Shown one piece after another: positions 42,888 through 52,471 of a stretch of 64,000 bases of DNA; the stretch's first letter is position 1; each line of letters begins with the position of its first letter. Under the pieces are notes generated by a model. The model was not told where the DNA came from and did no database searches. It saw nothing but the letters and a program-made list of their open reading frames with translations. Source of the stretch: Citrobacter sp. Marseille-Q6884 (GTDB taxonomy: Bacteria; Pseudomonadota; Gammaproteobacteria; Enterobacterales; Enterobacteriaceae); contig NZ_CAMDRE010000001.1 of the NCBI RefSeq assembly GCF_945906775.1, positions 1,798,001-1,862,000 on the forward strand, in the 5' to 3' direction. The position numbers and the translations under genes are program-made.

Positions 42888-44441
42888 TTATTTCAGATTT
42901 TTTTTAATTATTTTCCCTGAACAATTACGCGGCAGGTCGGTTCTTATCTCCATATAAGAGGGAACCTTGAATTTCGCCATATTGTGTTCGCAGAAAGTAA
43001 AGAATTCTGCTTCGCTTAATGTTTCACCTTCATTCAGGACGATAAACGCTTTAATGGCTTCATCACGGATAGCGTCTTTTATACCGATAACGACAATGTC
43101 CTGAATTTTAGGGTGCGCAGCGATGATATTTTCCAGTTCGACACAGGAAACATTTTCTCCACCGCGTTTAATCATGTTGCAACGTCTGTCAACGAAATAG
43201 AAAAAACCGTCTTCATCCTGGTAACCTGAGTCTCCGGTGTGCAACCAGCCCTCCGGTTCCAGTGCTTTAGCGGTGGCATCGGGTTGTGCGTAATACTCTT
43301 TAAATATCGTTTTACCCGGCACACCTTTAATACAGATTTCGCCAATTTCTCCGGCGGGCAGGGGACGGTTGTGGTCGTCGCGAATTTCGGCTTCATAGCT
43401 AAAGCCTACGCGTCCAATCGAGGGCCAGCGCCGTTTGTCGCCGGGGCGGTCGCCAATAATACCGACAATGGTTTCCGTCATGCCGTAGGAGGTCAGCAAT
43501 CTCACGCCAAAACGGGCGATAAAGTCATCTTTTTCCTGCGCAGACAAATTGAGATAAAACATCACTTCGCGCAGGTGGTGCTGCCTGTCGGTGGGCGCTG
43601 CGGGCTGCACCATCAGCGTTCTGATCATCATTGGGATGCATTCTGTCACGGTGGCGCGGTATTTACGCACTTGTTCCCAGAAGGCGCGGGCGCTGTATTT
43701 CTCAATCAAAACAAAGGTACTACCTGCGGAGAATGCTGCCATCGCTGCCGTGCACTGACAGTCGATATGAAAGGCCGGCATCACTGTCAGGTACACGTCA
43801 TCATCGCGCAGGGCGCACTGCCAGGAAGAGTAGTAGCCTGCAAAACGCAGGTTATAGTGAGTAATTACCACCCCTTTAGGACGCGAGGTGGTGCCTGAGG
43901 TAAACAGAATTTCTGCCGTATCGTCAGTGGATAACGAAGGCGTATAGCATAGCGTGGCGGACTGGCGGGATTGCAGTTGGGTAAAGTGACTCACGTCGTC
44001 GTCAGCCGGAAGCTGTTCGCCAATCAGACAGATATGATTAAGCGGGGTCGTGTTTTCCAGTTGTATCTGACGATACATCGGATAAAACTGGGGACTGGTG
44101 ACCAGTAGGCTTACCTGGCTGTTTTGCAGGATCCAGGCACTTTCTTCCCCGAGCAGGCGGGCATTAATCGGTACCATAATGGCGCCAATTTTTGCCAGAC
44201 CGAACCAGCAAAAGATGAACTCCGGGCAGTTATCCAGATGCAGGGCAACTTTATCGCCTTTGCGGATCCCCAACGAATGGAACAGGTTCGCAGTGCGGTT
44301 AATCTCTTCATTAAGCGAGGCATAGCTAAACTGCTGAACGTTTCCTTCACAGGATTCGAAAATAAGTGCCGTTTTATCTCCGTAAACCCCGGCCAGGTCG
44401 TCCCACATCTGACGTAAGTTTTGTCCGCCAACGATATCCAT
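42888..44441 (-). CDS. caiC: CaiC, crotonobetaine/carnitine-CoA ligase
   Basis: A 517-residue acyl-CoA synthetase of the ANL superfamily. The AMP-binding signature FTSGTTSRPKG is at residues 180-190; YGMTE near 315 and GWLHTGDSGYQDEDG near 397 complete the active site. It activates carnitine, crotonobetaine or gamma-butyrobetaine as CoA esters. The start at 44441 gives the E. coli length. Confidence 0.96.
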   Translation of the reverse strand: MDIVGGQNLRQMWDDLAGVYGDKTALIFESCEGNVQQFSYASLNEEINRTANLFHSLGIRKGDKVALHLDNCPEFIFCWFGLAKIGAIMVPINARLLGEESAWILQNSQVSLLVTSPQFYPMYRQIQLENTTPLNHICLIGEQLPADDDVSHFTQLQSRQSATLCYTPSLSTDDTAEILFTSGTTSRPKGVVITHYNLRFAGYYSSWQCALRDDDVYLTVMPAFHIDCQCTAAMAAFSAGSTFVLIEKYSARAFWEQVRKYRATVTECIPMMIRTLMVQPAAPTDRQHHLREVMFYLNLSAQEKDDFIARFGVRLLTSYGMTETIVGIIGDRPGDKRRWPSIGRVGFSYEAEIRDDHNRPLPAGEIGEICIKGVPGKTIFKEYYAQPDATAKALEPEGWLHTGDSGYQDEDGFFYFVDRRCNMIKRGGENVSCVELENIIAAHPKIQDIVVIGIKDAIRDEAIKAFIVLNEGETLSEAEFFTFCEHNMAKFKVPSYMEIRTDLPRNCSGKIIKKNLK

Positions 44442-44504
44442 ATTGCTTTATCCACTGAAATCAGGTGCGAGCGCCAGCCAAATTAACGGGCCAGCGCATC
44501 GCAT

Positions 44505-45722
44505 TTAATCCTCAACCCTGGCCAGGCCTTTGCCGACCAACTCATTAATGTCTGCTTCGCTATAACCAATGTTTTTCAGAATGGCGGCGGTATCCATGCC
44601 GTGTGAGGGCATGCCACGCCAGATTTTCCCCGGGTTGTTTTTGAATTTCGGCATGATGTTTGGCCCTTTACAGGTACGGCCATCCATCGTTTGCCACTGG
44701 GTGATAGATTCACGGGCAATATACTGCGGGTTATTTTCCAGTTCAGGAATGGTCAATACTTTTGCGCAGGCGATGTTCAGCTCGGCAAAGCGCGCCTGCA
44801 CCTCAGCGATGGTGTGCGTTGCCAACCAGGCATCCAGTTTCTCTTCAACCAACGGACCGTATGGGCATTCAACGCGATGAATCAGCTGTGTGCCTTCCGG
44901 CACTTCAGGCGTACCGAGGATGTGCGCCAGACCAATATCTTTAAAGCATTCGTTGATTTGCGTGATGCCAACCAGTTCCATGACGATATAGCCATCAGCG
45001 CATTTATACAGGCCGCAACCGGCATAGTAGGGATCTTTGCCTTTGGTCATTCGCGGGCAGATTTCGCCACCGTTAAAGTAATCCATCATGAAGTACTGAC
45101 CCATGCGCAGCATCACTTCATACATAGCCACATCAATACTTTCGCCTTTTCCCGTTTCGCGCACTTTATGCAGCGCGGCCAGCGCTGCCGTGGTGGCCGT
45201 CATGCCGGAGAAGTAATCGGCGGTATACGGGAAGGCGGGCATGGGCTGGTCAACATCGCCGTTTTGAATCAAATAACCGCTGAATGCCTGAGCGATGGTG
45301 TTGTAAGCCGGAAGATTGGTGTACTCCTCGGTGCCAAACTGACCGAAGCCGGAAAGGTGAGCAATAACCAGTTTCGGGTTATGTTCCCATAGCACTTCAT
45401 CGGTAATACCGCGGCGGGCAAAGGCTGGGCCTTTACTGGCTTCAATGAAAATGTCGGTGGTTTCCATTAACTTCAGAAACGCTTCCCGACCCTCATCTTT
45501 GAATATATTGAGTGAAAGCGCGTGCAGGTTGCGACGAGAAAGTTGCGGATAGTTGGGTTGCACGCGAATGGTATCGGCCCACGCGACGTTTTCAATCCAG
45601 ATAACTTCTGCACCCCATTCGGCAAACATCTGACCGGCGAACGGCCCGGCAATTTCAATCCCTGAAAAGACAACCCGTAACCCGGAGAGCGGGCCAAAGG
45701 CAGGCATAGGTAAATGGTCCAT
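44505..45722 (-). CDS. caiB: CaiB, L-carnitine CoA-transferase
   Basis: A 405-residue class III CoA-transferase. The catalytic Asp169 is visible in PYTADYFSG. It passes CoA between gamma-butyrobetainyl-CoA and carnitine or crotonobetaine. The start at 45722 (MDHLPMPAFGPLSGLRVV) is the E. coli start; 44 upstream codons run through a REP element and are not real. Confidence 0.97.
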   Translation of the reverse strand: MDHLPMPAFGPLSGLRVVFSGIEIAGPFAGQMFAEWGAEVIWIENVAWADTIRVQPNYPQLSRRNLHALSLNIFKDEGREAFLKLMETTDIFIEASKGPAFARRGITDEVLWEHNPKLVIAHLSGFGQFGTEEYTNLPAYNTIAQAFSGYLIQNGDVDQPMPAFPYTADYFSGMTATTAALAALHKVRETGKGESIDVAMYEVMLRMGQYFMMDYFNGGEICPRMTKGKDPYYAGCGLYKCADGYIVMELVGITQINECFKDIGLAHILGTPEVPEGTQLIHRVECPYGPLVEEKLDAWLATHTIAEVQARFAELNIACAKVLTIPELENNPQYIARESITQWQTMDGRTCKGPNIMPKFKNNPGKIWRGMPSHGMDTAAILKNIGYSEADINELVGKGLARVED

Positions 45723-45741
45723 AAGGTAGCTCCTGACATTT

Positions 45742-45812
45742 TGTCGGCCCGATACGCGCAGCCGCGCCATCGGGCATCGTGCCGGATGGCGGTCTGAACG
45801 CCTTATCCGGCT
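45742..45812. repeat. BIME (two REP-like units) between caiB and caiA
   Basis: Units at about 45742-45775 and 45780-45812 fill most of the 106-base gap inside the cai operon. Confidence 0.75.
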
Positions 45813-45828
45813 TACGAATCGTGCTGAA

Positions 45829-46971
45829 TTAGCGGTATTGTTTGAGTACCGCACGGCCCAATGTCAGGATCTGCATTTCATCAGAACCCCCGGATACACG
45901 GTCTACACGCAGGTCGCGCCAGAAACGCGTGATGCGGTGATTGCCTGCAATACCCACACCACCCAGCACCTGCATGGCGGTATCAACCACATCAAATGCG
46001 GCATTGGCGCAGAAGTATTTGCACATTGCTGCATCGCCCGAGGTAATGGTGCCGTTATCCGCTTTCCACGCTGCTTCATAGAGCATGTTTTTCATGGAGT
46101 TCAGTTTGATTGCCATGTGCGCGAACTTTTCCTGAATCAGCTGGAAGCGACCAATGGCTTCGCCAAACTGCACACGTTGGTTTGCGTAGCGCGCCGCATC
46201 TTCAAATGCGCACATGGCTGTACCGTAGTTGGTCAGGGCGACAAGGAAACGTTCGTGGTCAAACTCTTCTTTCACGCGGTTGAAACCATTCCCTTCCCGA
46301 CCGAACATGTCTTTTTCGTCCAGTTCGACGTCATCGAAGGTGATTTCACAGCAGCTATCCATGCGCAGACCGAGCTTCTCCAGCTTGTTGACCTTGATAC
46401 CCGCCTTGCTCATATCAACAAACCACTCGGTATAAACAGGTTTATCCGGTGATGCGCCATCTCTCGCCATGACCACGATATACGGGGTATAGGCGCTACT
46501 GGTAATGAAACACTTACTACCGTTAAGATAAACCTTACCATTTTTACGGGTATAAGTGGTTTTCAGACTGCCAACATCCGATCCTGCTCCCGGTTCGGTG
46601 ATGGCGGAGTTCCACATCTGCTTACCGGTCCCCTGGAACGCCATGATTTTATCGATTTGCTCCTGGGTTCCTTCACGCAGGAAAGTGTTAAAGCCCCCTG
46701 GTAGTTGATACAGCACGTAGGTTGGCGCGCCCAGGCGGCCTAACTCCATCCAGACTGCGGCGACGGTGACAAAACCGGCTTCCAGACCGCCGTGTTCTTC
46801 CGGGATCAGCAGGCTGTCAATGCCCATATCTGCCAGCGCCTTCACAAAACGTTCTGGGTAGACGCTGTCGCGATCGCACTCGGCAAAATAAGCTTCCCAG
46901 TTCTCACTGGCCATCAGTTCACGAATACCGGCGACAAACAGTTCCTGCTCGTCATTTAAATTAAAATCCAT
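45829..46971 (-). CDS. caiA: CaiA, crotonobetainyl-CoA reductase
   Basis: A 380-residue acyl-CoA dehydrogenase-fold flavoprotein. The ITEPGAGSDVGSLKTTY segment near residue 120 and the C-terminal QVLGGVGIAGNHRITRFWRDLR are family signatures. It reduces crotonobetainyl-CoA to gamma-butyrobetainyl-CoA anaerobically, taking electrons from FixABCX. It follows caiT after 33 bases. Confidence 0.97.
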   Translation of the reverse strand: MDFNLNDEQELFVAGIRELMASENWEAYFAECDRDSVYPERFVKALADMGIDSLLIPEEHGGLEAGFVTVAAVWMELGRLGAPTYVLYQLPGGFNTFLREGTQEQIDKIMAFQGTGKQMWNSAITEPGAGSDVGSLKTTYTRKNGKVYLNGSKCFITSSAYTPYIVVMARDGASPDKPVYTEWFVDMSKAGIKVNKLEKLGLRMDSCCEITFDDVELDEKDMFGREGNGFNRVKEEFDHERFLVALTNYGTAMCAFEDAARYANQRVQFGEAIGRFQLIQEKFAHMAIKLNSMKNMLYEAAWKADNGTITSGDAAMCKYFCANAAFDVVDTAMQVLGGVGIAGNHRITRFWRDLRVDRVSGGSDEMQILTLGRAVLKQYR

Positions 46972-47004
46972 CTTCCAGCCTCTATAATTTGTAATGGGTT
47001 GAAT

Positions 47005-48522
47005 TTATTTGTCTTTCCAGTGCACTTTGGCGTCTTTAATAAAGGACAGCGTTACCATGATGTTGACGAAGAACAGCGGGCATCCTCCGGCGATAATCGC
47101 GGTTTGAATGGGCTTCAACCCTCCCAGCGCCAACAAAACGATACCGATCACGCCTACCAGTACCGACCAGCCGATACGTACCAGCAAAGGCGGTTCTTCG
47201 CCGTCGCGAACCTCGCGGCAGGTCGACATCGCCAGGGTATAAGAGCAGGCGTTGATCAGTGTGACGGTGGCAATAAAGCAGAGGATGAAGAATCCCCACA
47301 TGGTGGCGGTGCTGAGTGGTAGGGCAGCCCAGGTTTCGATAATGGCGCGCGCCACGCCGTGTTGCTCAATCAATTGCGGGATGTTGAGGATGTTTTTATC
47401 CATCAACAACAGCGTGTTACTCCCCAGTACGGTCCACAAAATCCAGGTGGATGCGGTCAGGCCCAGTACCATTCCGAAGCACAGTTCACGGACGGTACGA
47501 CCACGAGAAATGCGGGCGAGGAAGATACTCATCTGGATGGCGTAAATGACCCACCATGCCCAGTAGAAAACGGTCCAGCCCTGCGGGAAGCCGCCTTTGC
47601 CGATCGCATCGGTATAGAACAGCATGCGCGGTAAATACATCAGCAGCATACCGACGGAGTCGGTGAAGTAGTTCATGATGAAACTGGCGCCGCTGACGAT
47701 AAACACCCAGCCCAGCATCAGGAAGCTCAGGTAGCTACGCACATCACTGGCGATCTTCACCCCTTTTTGCAGGCCGCAGGCCACGCAAATGGCGTTCAGA
47801 ATGATCCAGCAGGTAATAATGATGGCGTCTAATTGCAGCGTGTGCGGAATGCCGAACAGGTACTGCATGCACTCGGTGACCAGCGGTGTCGCCAGACCGA
47901 GACTGGTGCCCATCGCAAAAATGAGCGCGACCAGATAGAAGTTATCAACGATGGTGCCAAATAACCCTTTCGCATGTTTTTCACCCACTAATGGCACCAG
48001 CGTGGAGCTGGGACGGATGACATCCATCTTGCGAACAAAAAAGAAGTAGGCGAATGCAACGGAAAGGAAGCTGTAGGTTGCCCACGGCAGCGGCCCCCAG
48101 TGGAACAGGCTATACGCCAGACCTAACTCTTTTGCTCCTGTGGAGTTGGGTGCGAGTGCAAACGGTGGGGTAGAGATGTAGTAATAAATCTCAATTGAAC
48201 CCCAGAAGAGTACCGCTGCGGATGTACAGGAGGCGAACATCATAAAAATCCAGCTGGCGGTGCTAAACTCCGGTTTTTCGTCGCCTAATTTCTTTTTGGC
48301 ATAGGGACCAAAAACCAGCCAGAACCAGCCGAATAGCATGACGACCATATACCATTCAAATGCCCAGCCCCAGACGTTAGTGACGTAACTAAATACCGCA
48401 TTAATAACAACGTTCGCCGCATCAAGATCTCTTACTGTCAGCCAACAAAGTATTCCGACTATTATTAAAGGCGGAAAGAAAACCTTTGGTTCAATTCCGG
48501 TTCTTTTCTTTTCATTTTTCAT
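47005..48522 (-). CDS. caiT: CaiT, L-carnitine/gamma-butyrobetaine antiporter
   Basis: A 505-residue BCCT-family transporter with twelve predicted membrane segments. The aromatic-rich substrate box WTVFYWAWWVIYAIQMSIFLARISRGRT lies near residue 315-342. It exchanges external carnitine for internal gamma-butyrobetaine without sodium. It is first in the cai operon, divergent from fixA across a 480-base control region. Confidence 0.97.
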   Translation of the reverse strand: MKNEKKRTGIEPKVFFPPLIIVGILCWLTVRDLDAANVVINAVFSYVTNVWGWAFEWYMVVMLFGWFWLVFGPYAKKKLGDEKPEFSTASWIFMMFASCTSAAVLFWGSIEIYYYISTPPFALAPNSTGAKELGLAYSLFHWGPLPWATYSFLSVAFAYFFFVRKMDVIRPSSTLVPLVGEKHAKGLFGTIVDNFYLVALIFAMGTSLGLATPLVTECMQYLFGIPHTLQLDAIIITCWIILNAICVACGLQKGVKIASDVRSYLSFLMLGWVFIVSGASFIMNYFTDSVGMLLMYLPRMLFYTDAIGKGGFPQGWTVFYWAWWVIYAIQMSIFLARISRGRTVRELCFGMVLGLTASTWILWTVLGSNTLLLMDKNILNIPQLIEQHGVARAIIETWAALPLSTATMWGFFILCFIATVTLINACSYTLAMSTCREVRDGEEPPLLVRIGWSVLVGVIGIVLLALGGLKPIQTAIIAGGCPLFFVNIMVTLSFIKDAKVHWKDK

Positions 48523-48780
48523 AAGTGAATTCCAGTGTGAAAACGAAATTTATTTAGCGTTCCCGTTTGTACTGTTTTGTATATTTATTATTAATAATTT
48601 GTTGATAACTATTTAACCTCTGGGGCACCTCGCGAATAACTCATAATGGGTATTCATTAAGTGTGGTTCTGTTAACTTCGTCACAGTTTTATTTTTGCTC
48701 TATTTTGGTTTTGTTTTGTTATGTTTTTATTATTAATCAATGTATTGTGTTGTTTTGTTATGTGTTTCAATCGGGTTTCG

Positions 48781-48815
48781 TTTCAATATTGGTGATCCAC
48801 AAAACAATATTGAAA
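48781..48815. promoter_or_regulatory. CaiF binding site 1
   Basis: TTTCAATATTG (48781-48791) and its perfect inverse CAATATTGAAA (48805-48815), 13 bases apart, the form reported for CaiF sites in E. coli as I recall it. Confidence 0.75.
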
Positions 48816-48837
48816 GTTTTCATATTTATGTGTGTTT

Positions 48838-48872
48838 GTTCAATATTGGTGAGGCACGTAACACTATTGAAA
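48838..48872. promoter_or_regulatory. CaiF binding site 2
   Basis: GTTCAATATTG (48838-48848) and CACTATTGAAA (48862-48872), also 13 bases apart, with one mismatch in each arm. Its centre lies 57 bases from that of site 1. Confidence 0.7.
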
Positions 48873-49002
48873 GTTGCAAGTTTCAATGTGTGACATTTTC
48901 AATATTGGTGAGTAATGTTTTATTTCCGAATTAAAGAGCGTGATATCTGTATTTAACACTGCCGATATAAATAACGTGTCCTTCATGATTTTTGGAGATG
49001 CA

Positions 49003-49773
49003 ATGAAGATAATTACTTGCTACAAATGCGTGCCTGATGAACAGGATATTGCGATTAATAATGCCGATGGAACACTCGATTTCAGTAAAGCTGACGGCAA
49101 AATCAGCCAATATGATCTCAATGCAATTGAAGCGGCCTGCCAGTTAAAACAGCAGGTGGGAGACGCTCAGGTTGTCGCGCTGAGTGTGGGCGGAAAAGCG
49201 CTAACCAATGCAAAAGGGCGTAAAGATGTGCTCTCCCGTGGGCCTGATGAACTGATTGTCGTGATTGATGAACAGTTCGAACAGGCACTGCCGCAACATA
49301 CTGCGGCCGCGCTGGCTGCCGCTGCACAAAAATCGGGATTCGATCTGATTATTTGTGGCGACGGTTCTTCCGATCTTTATGCGCAGCAGGTGGGTCTGCT
49401 GGTCGGGGAGGCGCTGAGTATTCCGTCAATTAACGGCGTGAGCAAAATCCTCTCTCTGACGGATAACGCCCTCACGGTAGAGCGTGAGCTGGAAGATGAA
49501 ATTGAAACCCTGAACATACCTCTCCCGGCCGTGATTGCGGTCTCAACCGATATCAACACCCCACAAATCCCTTCAATGAAAGCCATTCTGGGCGCGGCGA
49601 AAAAACCGGTCCAGGTCTGGTCGCCAGCAGACATTGCGCTCAATGCTGCGGATGCCTATTCCGTACAACAGGTTGCTGCACCGAAACAACGCGAGCGTCA
49701 GCGCGTGGTTATTGAAGGTGACGGTGAAGAACAAATTGCCGCGTTTGTCGAGAATCTTCGCAAAATCATTTAA
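49003..49773 (+). CDS. fixA: FixA, electron-transfer flavoprotein beta-like subunit
   Basis: A 256-residue EtfB-type protein. The start at 49003 gives MKIITCYKCVPDEQDIA, as in E. coli; the upstream 21 codons lie in the control region. With FixB it should form an FAD-containing heterodimer that passes electrons, through FixC and FixX, to crotonobetaine reduction by CaiA. fixB follows after 15 bases. Confidence 0.96.
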   Translation: MKIITCYKCVPDEQDIAINNADGTLDFSKADGKISQYDLNAIEAACQLKQQVGDAQVVALSVGGKALTNAKGRKDVLSRGPDELIVVIDEQFEQALPQHTAAALAAAAQKSGFDLIICGDGSSDLYAQQVGLLVGEALSIPSINGVSKILSLTDNALTVERELEDEIETLNIPLPAVIAVSTDINTPQIPSMKAILGAAKKPVQVWSPADIALNAADAYSVQQVAAPKQRERQRVVIEGDGEEQIAAFVENLRKII

Positions 49774-49788
49774 TTATCAGGGGATGTT

Positions 49789-50730
49789 ATGAACAAGTTT
49801 TCCAGTGTCTGGGTATTCAGCGATACCCCTTCTCGCCTGCCGGAACTGATGAAAGGTGCGCAGGTTGTAGGCGACAAAATTAATGCGTTCGTGCTGAGCG
49901 AAGCGGACAGCGCGGCGGCAATCCAACTGGGCGCAGATCATGTCTGGCTGCTCAGCGGTAAGCCCGATGATCGTATGGTCGAAGATTATGCGGGTGCTAT
50001 GGCCGAAACCATTCGTCAGCAAAGCGAAGAGGGCGCGGTGCTGCTGCCGAATACGCGTCGCGGCAAGCTGCTAGCGGCAAAGCTGGGATTTCGTTTGTCC
50101 GCTGCGGTCTCAAACGATGCCAGTGCGGTGACAGTGCAGGATGGAAAAGCCACGGTCAGGCATATGGTCTACGGCGGCCTGGCGATGGGGGCAGAAGCGA
50201 TCGCCTCGCCATTTGCGGTGATCACTCTCAGCAGTGGGACGTTTGACTCTCAGCAGCCAGATACGTCTCGTAATGGTGAGATTCACCAGGTGCAGTGGCA
50301 GGCTCCGGCCATCGCCGTGACCCGCACCGGAACCCAGGCGCGTCAAAGCAATAGCGTTGATCTCGACAAAGCGCGTCTGGTGGTCAGTGTGGGACGCGGT
50401 ATTGGCAGCAAAGAGAACATCTCACTGGCTGAAGCGCTGTGTCAGGCGATTGGCGCCGAGCTGGCCTGTTCCCGTCCGGTGGCAGAAAACGAAAAGTGGA
50501 TGGAGCATGAACGTTACGTCGGTATCTCTAACCTGATGCTAAAACCTGAACTGTACCTGGCCGTGGGGATCTCCGGGCAGATCCAACATATGGTTGGCGC
50601 AAACGGTGCGCAGACGATTTTCGCCATCAACAAAGACAAAAATGCCCCGATCTTCCAGTACGCAGATTTCGGCATCGTGGGCGACGCACTGAAGATCCTG
50701 CCTGCGCTGACAGCTGCATTAGCGCGCTAA
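49789..50730 (+). CDS. fixB: FixB, electron-transfer flavoprotein alpha-like subunit
   Basis: A 313-residue EtfA-type protein. The C-terminal FAD-binding domain is visible: LVVSVGRGIGSKENI near residue 200, the family signature VGISGQIQHMVGAN near 261, and FAINKDKNAPIFQYADFGIVGD near 283. It pairs with FixA. Confidence 0.97.
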   Translation: MNKFSSVWVFSDTPSRLPELMKGAQVVGDKINAFVLSEADSAAAIQLGADHVWLLSGKPDDRMVEDYAGAMAETIRQQSEEGAVLLPNTRRGKLLAAKLGFRLSAAVSNDASAVTVQDGKATVRHMVYGGLAMGAEAIASPFAVITLSSGTFDSQQPDTSRNGEIHQVQWQAPAIAVTRTGTQARQSNSVDLDKARLVVSVGRGIGSKENISLAEALCQAIGAELACSRPVAENEKWMEHERYVGISNLMLKPELYLAVGISGQIQHMVGANGAQTIFAINKDKNAPIFQYADFGIVGDALKILPALTAALAR

Positions 50731-50779
50731 ACCATACGGGCAGGGTACGAAAGTACCCTGTTGCAGAAAGGAGTTTGTT

Positions 50780-52066
50780 ATGTCCGACGATATCTTTGAT
50801 GCCATCATCGTGGGTGCTGGGCTGGCCGGTTCGGTTGCGGCGCTGGTGCTTGCTCGCGAAGGTGCACAAGTGTTGGTTATCGAGCGCGGTAATTCTGCTG
50901 GCGCGAAGAATGTCACCGGTGGGCGCATCTACGCGCATAGCCTGGAGCGCATCATTCCAGGCTTTGCTGAACAGGCTCCCATTGAACGCAAGATTACCCA
51001 CGAAAAACTCGCCTTTATGACCGAAAACGGGGCGATGACGATGGATTATTGCAACGGTGAAGACGCGGCACCGTCGCAGGTCTCTTACTCAGTATTGCGC
51101 ATTAAATTTGACGCCTGGCTGATGGAACAGGCGGAAGAAGCGGGTGCACAGCTTATTACCGGAATTCGCGTGGATAACGTTGTTCAGCGTGATGGTATCG
51201 TGGTCGGCGTGAAAGCGGATGGCGATATTCTCGAAGCAAAGGTCGTGATTCTGGCTGATGGGGTGAACTCTCTGCTGGCCGAAAAACTGGGAATGGCCAG
51301 ACGCGTTGAGGCGGCGCATGTTGCCGTCGGCGTGAAGGAGATTATTGAGTTACCGCGTTCGGTGATTGAGGATCGCTTTCATCTGCAGGGTAACCAGGGC
51401 GCAGCCTGTCTGTTTGCCGGTTCGCCGACTGACGGTCTGATGGGCGGCGGCTTCCTCTATACGAATGAATCAACCCTTTCTCTGGGGCTGGTATGCGGCC
51501 TTCATCATCTGAAAGACGCTAAAAAATCAGTCCCGCAAATGCTGGAAGATTTCAAACAACACCCGGCCGTTGCGCCGCTGATCGCCGGTGGCAAGCTGGT
51601 GGAGTATTCCGCGCACGTCGTACCGGAAGCGGGAATGAATATGCAGCCTGAATTGGTGGGTGACGGCGTGCTGATCGCCGGTGATGCCGCAGGTATGTGT
51701 ATGAATCTTGGCTTCACCATTCGCGGCATGGATTTAGCCATATCGACAGGAGAGGCCGCAGCGAAAACGGTACTTTCTGCCATGAAGCGTGACGACTTTA
51801 GCAAACAGTCGCTCGGCGAATACCGCCAGCATCTGGACGAAGGTCCGATGCGCGATATGCGTATGTATCAGCGTCTGCCTGCGTTTCTTGATAATCCACG
51901 CATGTTTACGGCGTATCCCGAGATGGCGGTCAATATCGCCCGCGACCTGTTTACCGTTGATGGCTCGGCTCCCGAACCTATGCGCAAGAAAATGCTGCGT
52001 CATGCGAAGAAAGTGGGCTTCATCAACCTGATGAAGGATGGCCTAAAAGGAGTAACCGTATTATGA
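50780..52066 (+). CDS. fixC: FixC, ETF-quinone-oxidoreductase-like flavoprotein
   Basis: A 428-residue FAD-dependent dehydrogenase. The dinucleotide fold IIVGAGLAGSVAALVLAREGA starts at residue 9, and the second FAD motif GVLIAGDAAGMCMNLGF lies near residue 295. It probably links the FixAB flavoprotein to the FixX ferredoxin or the quinone pool. Its end overlaps the fixX start by four bases (ATGA). Confidence 0.97.
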   Translation: MSDDIFDAIIVGAGLAGSVAALVLAREGAQVLVIERGNSAGAKNVTGGRIYAHSLERIIPGFAEQAPIERKITHEKLAFMTENGAMTMDYCNGEDAAPSQVSYSVLRIKFDAWLMEQAEEAGAQLITGIRVDNVVQRDGIVVGVKADGDILEAKVVILADGVNSLLAEKLGMARRVEAAHVAVGVKEIIELPRSVIEDRFHLQGNQGAACLFAGSPTDGLMGGGFLYTNESTLSLGLVCGLHHLKDAKKSVPQMLEDFKQHPAVAPLIAGGKLVEYSAHVVPEAGMNMQPELVGDGVLIAGDAAGMCMNLGFTIRGMDLAISTGEAAAKTVLSAMKRDDFSKQSLGEYRQHLDEGPMRDMRMYQRLPAFLDNPRMFTAYPEMAVNIARDLFTVDGSAPEPMRKKMLRHAKKVGFINLMKDGLKGVTVL

Positions 52067-52350
52067 CTTCTCCCGTCAATGTGGACGTCAAACTGGGCGT
52101 CAATAAATTCAATGTGGATGAAGAAAGCCCGCATATCATTCTGAAAACCCAGCCCGATAAGCAGGTGCTGGAGGTGTTGGTGAAAGCCTGTCCGGCAGGT
52201 TTGTACAAAAAACAGGATGACGGCAGCGTACGTTTTGATTACGCCGGATGCCTGGAGTGCGGGACTTGCCGAATTTTAGGGTTGGATACGGCGCTGGAAA
52301 AGTGGGAATACCCACGCGGAACGTTCGGCGTGGAGTTTCGCTACGGCTGA
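52063..52350 (+). CDS. fixX: FixX, ferredoxin-like protein
   Basis: A 95-residue ferredoxin-like protein. Cys63, Cys66 and Cys69 in CLECGTC and Cys43 in ACPAG can bind one [4Fe-4S] cluster. It is last in fixABCX. Two REP units follow. Confidence 0.97.
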   Translation: MTSPVNVDVKLGVNKFNVDEESPHIILKTQPDKQVLEVLVKACPAGLYKKQDDGSVRFDYAGCLECGTCRILGLDTALEKWEYPRGTFGVEFRYG

Positions 52351-52362
52351 CCGTGCACATCA

Positions 52363-52434
52363 TGCCGGATAAGATGCACAGCATCGCCTTCCGGCTACGA
52401 ATGTGGCACCCATGCCGGATGGCTTTATCCGGCC
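52363..52434. repeat. two REP units between fixX and yaaU
   Basis: Palindromes at 52363-52396 and 52413-52434, of the GCCGGAT...ATCCGGC type, in the gap before yaaU. Confidence 0.7.
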
Positions 52435-52471
52435 TATCAGCACTTTCCCGCGTTAGAAACAGGACATCACT

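Larger units (their letters stand above)
48523..49002. promoter_or_regulatory. caiT-fixA divergent control region
   Basis: 480 AT-rich bases. They hold two CaiF-type inverted repeats (48781-48815 and 48838-48872) and a third half-site (48897-48907). A repeated T/G-rich stretch with core TTGTTTTGTTATGT occurs twice around 48713-48765. CRP and FNR sites are expected here from E. coli, but I see no match as strong as the CaiF repeats. Confidence 0.7.

Noticed and set aside
43239..43898. A 219-codon plus-strand ORF inside caiC.
   Set aside because: It is a shadow of caiC in another frame with no family likeness.
48663..48934. Two overlapping ORFs of 76 and 64 codons between caiT and fixA.
   Set aside because: They are low-complexity (Val, Phe, Cys, Tyr-rich), run through the CaiF repeats, and have no ribosome site. 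The sequence is better explained as control DNA.
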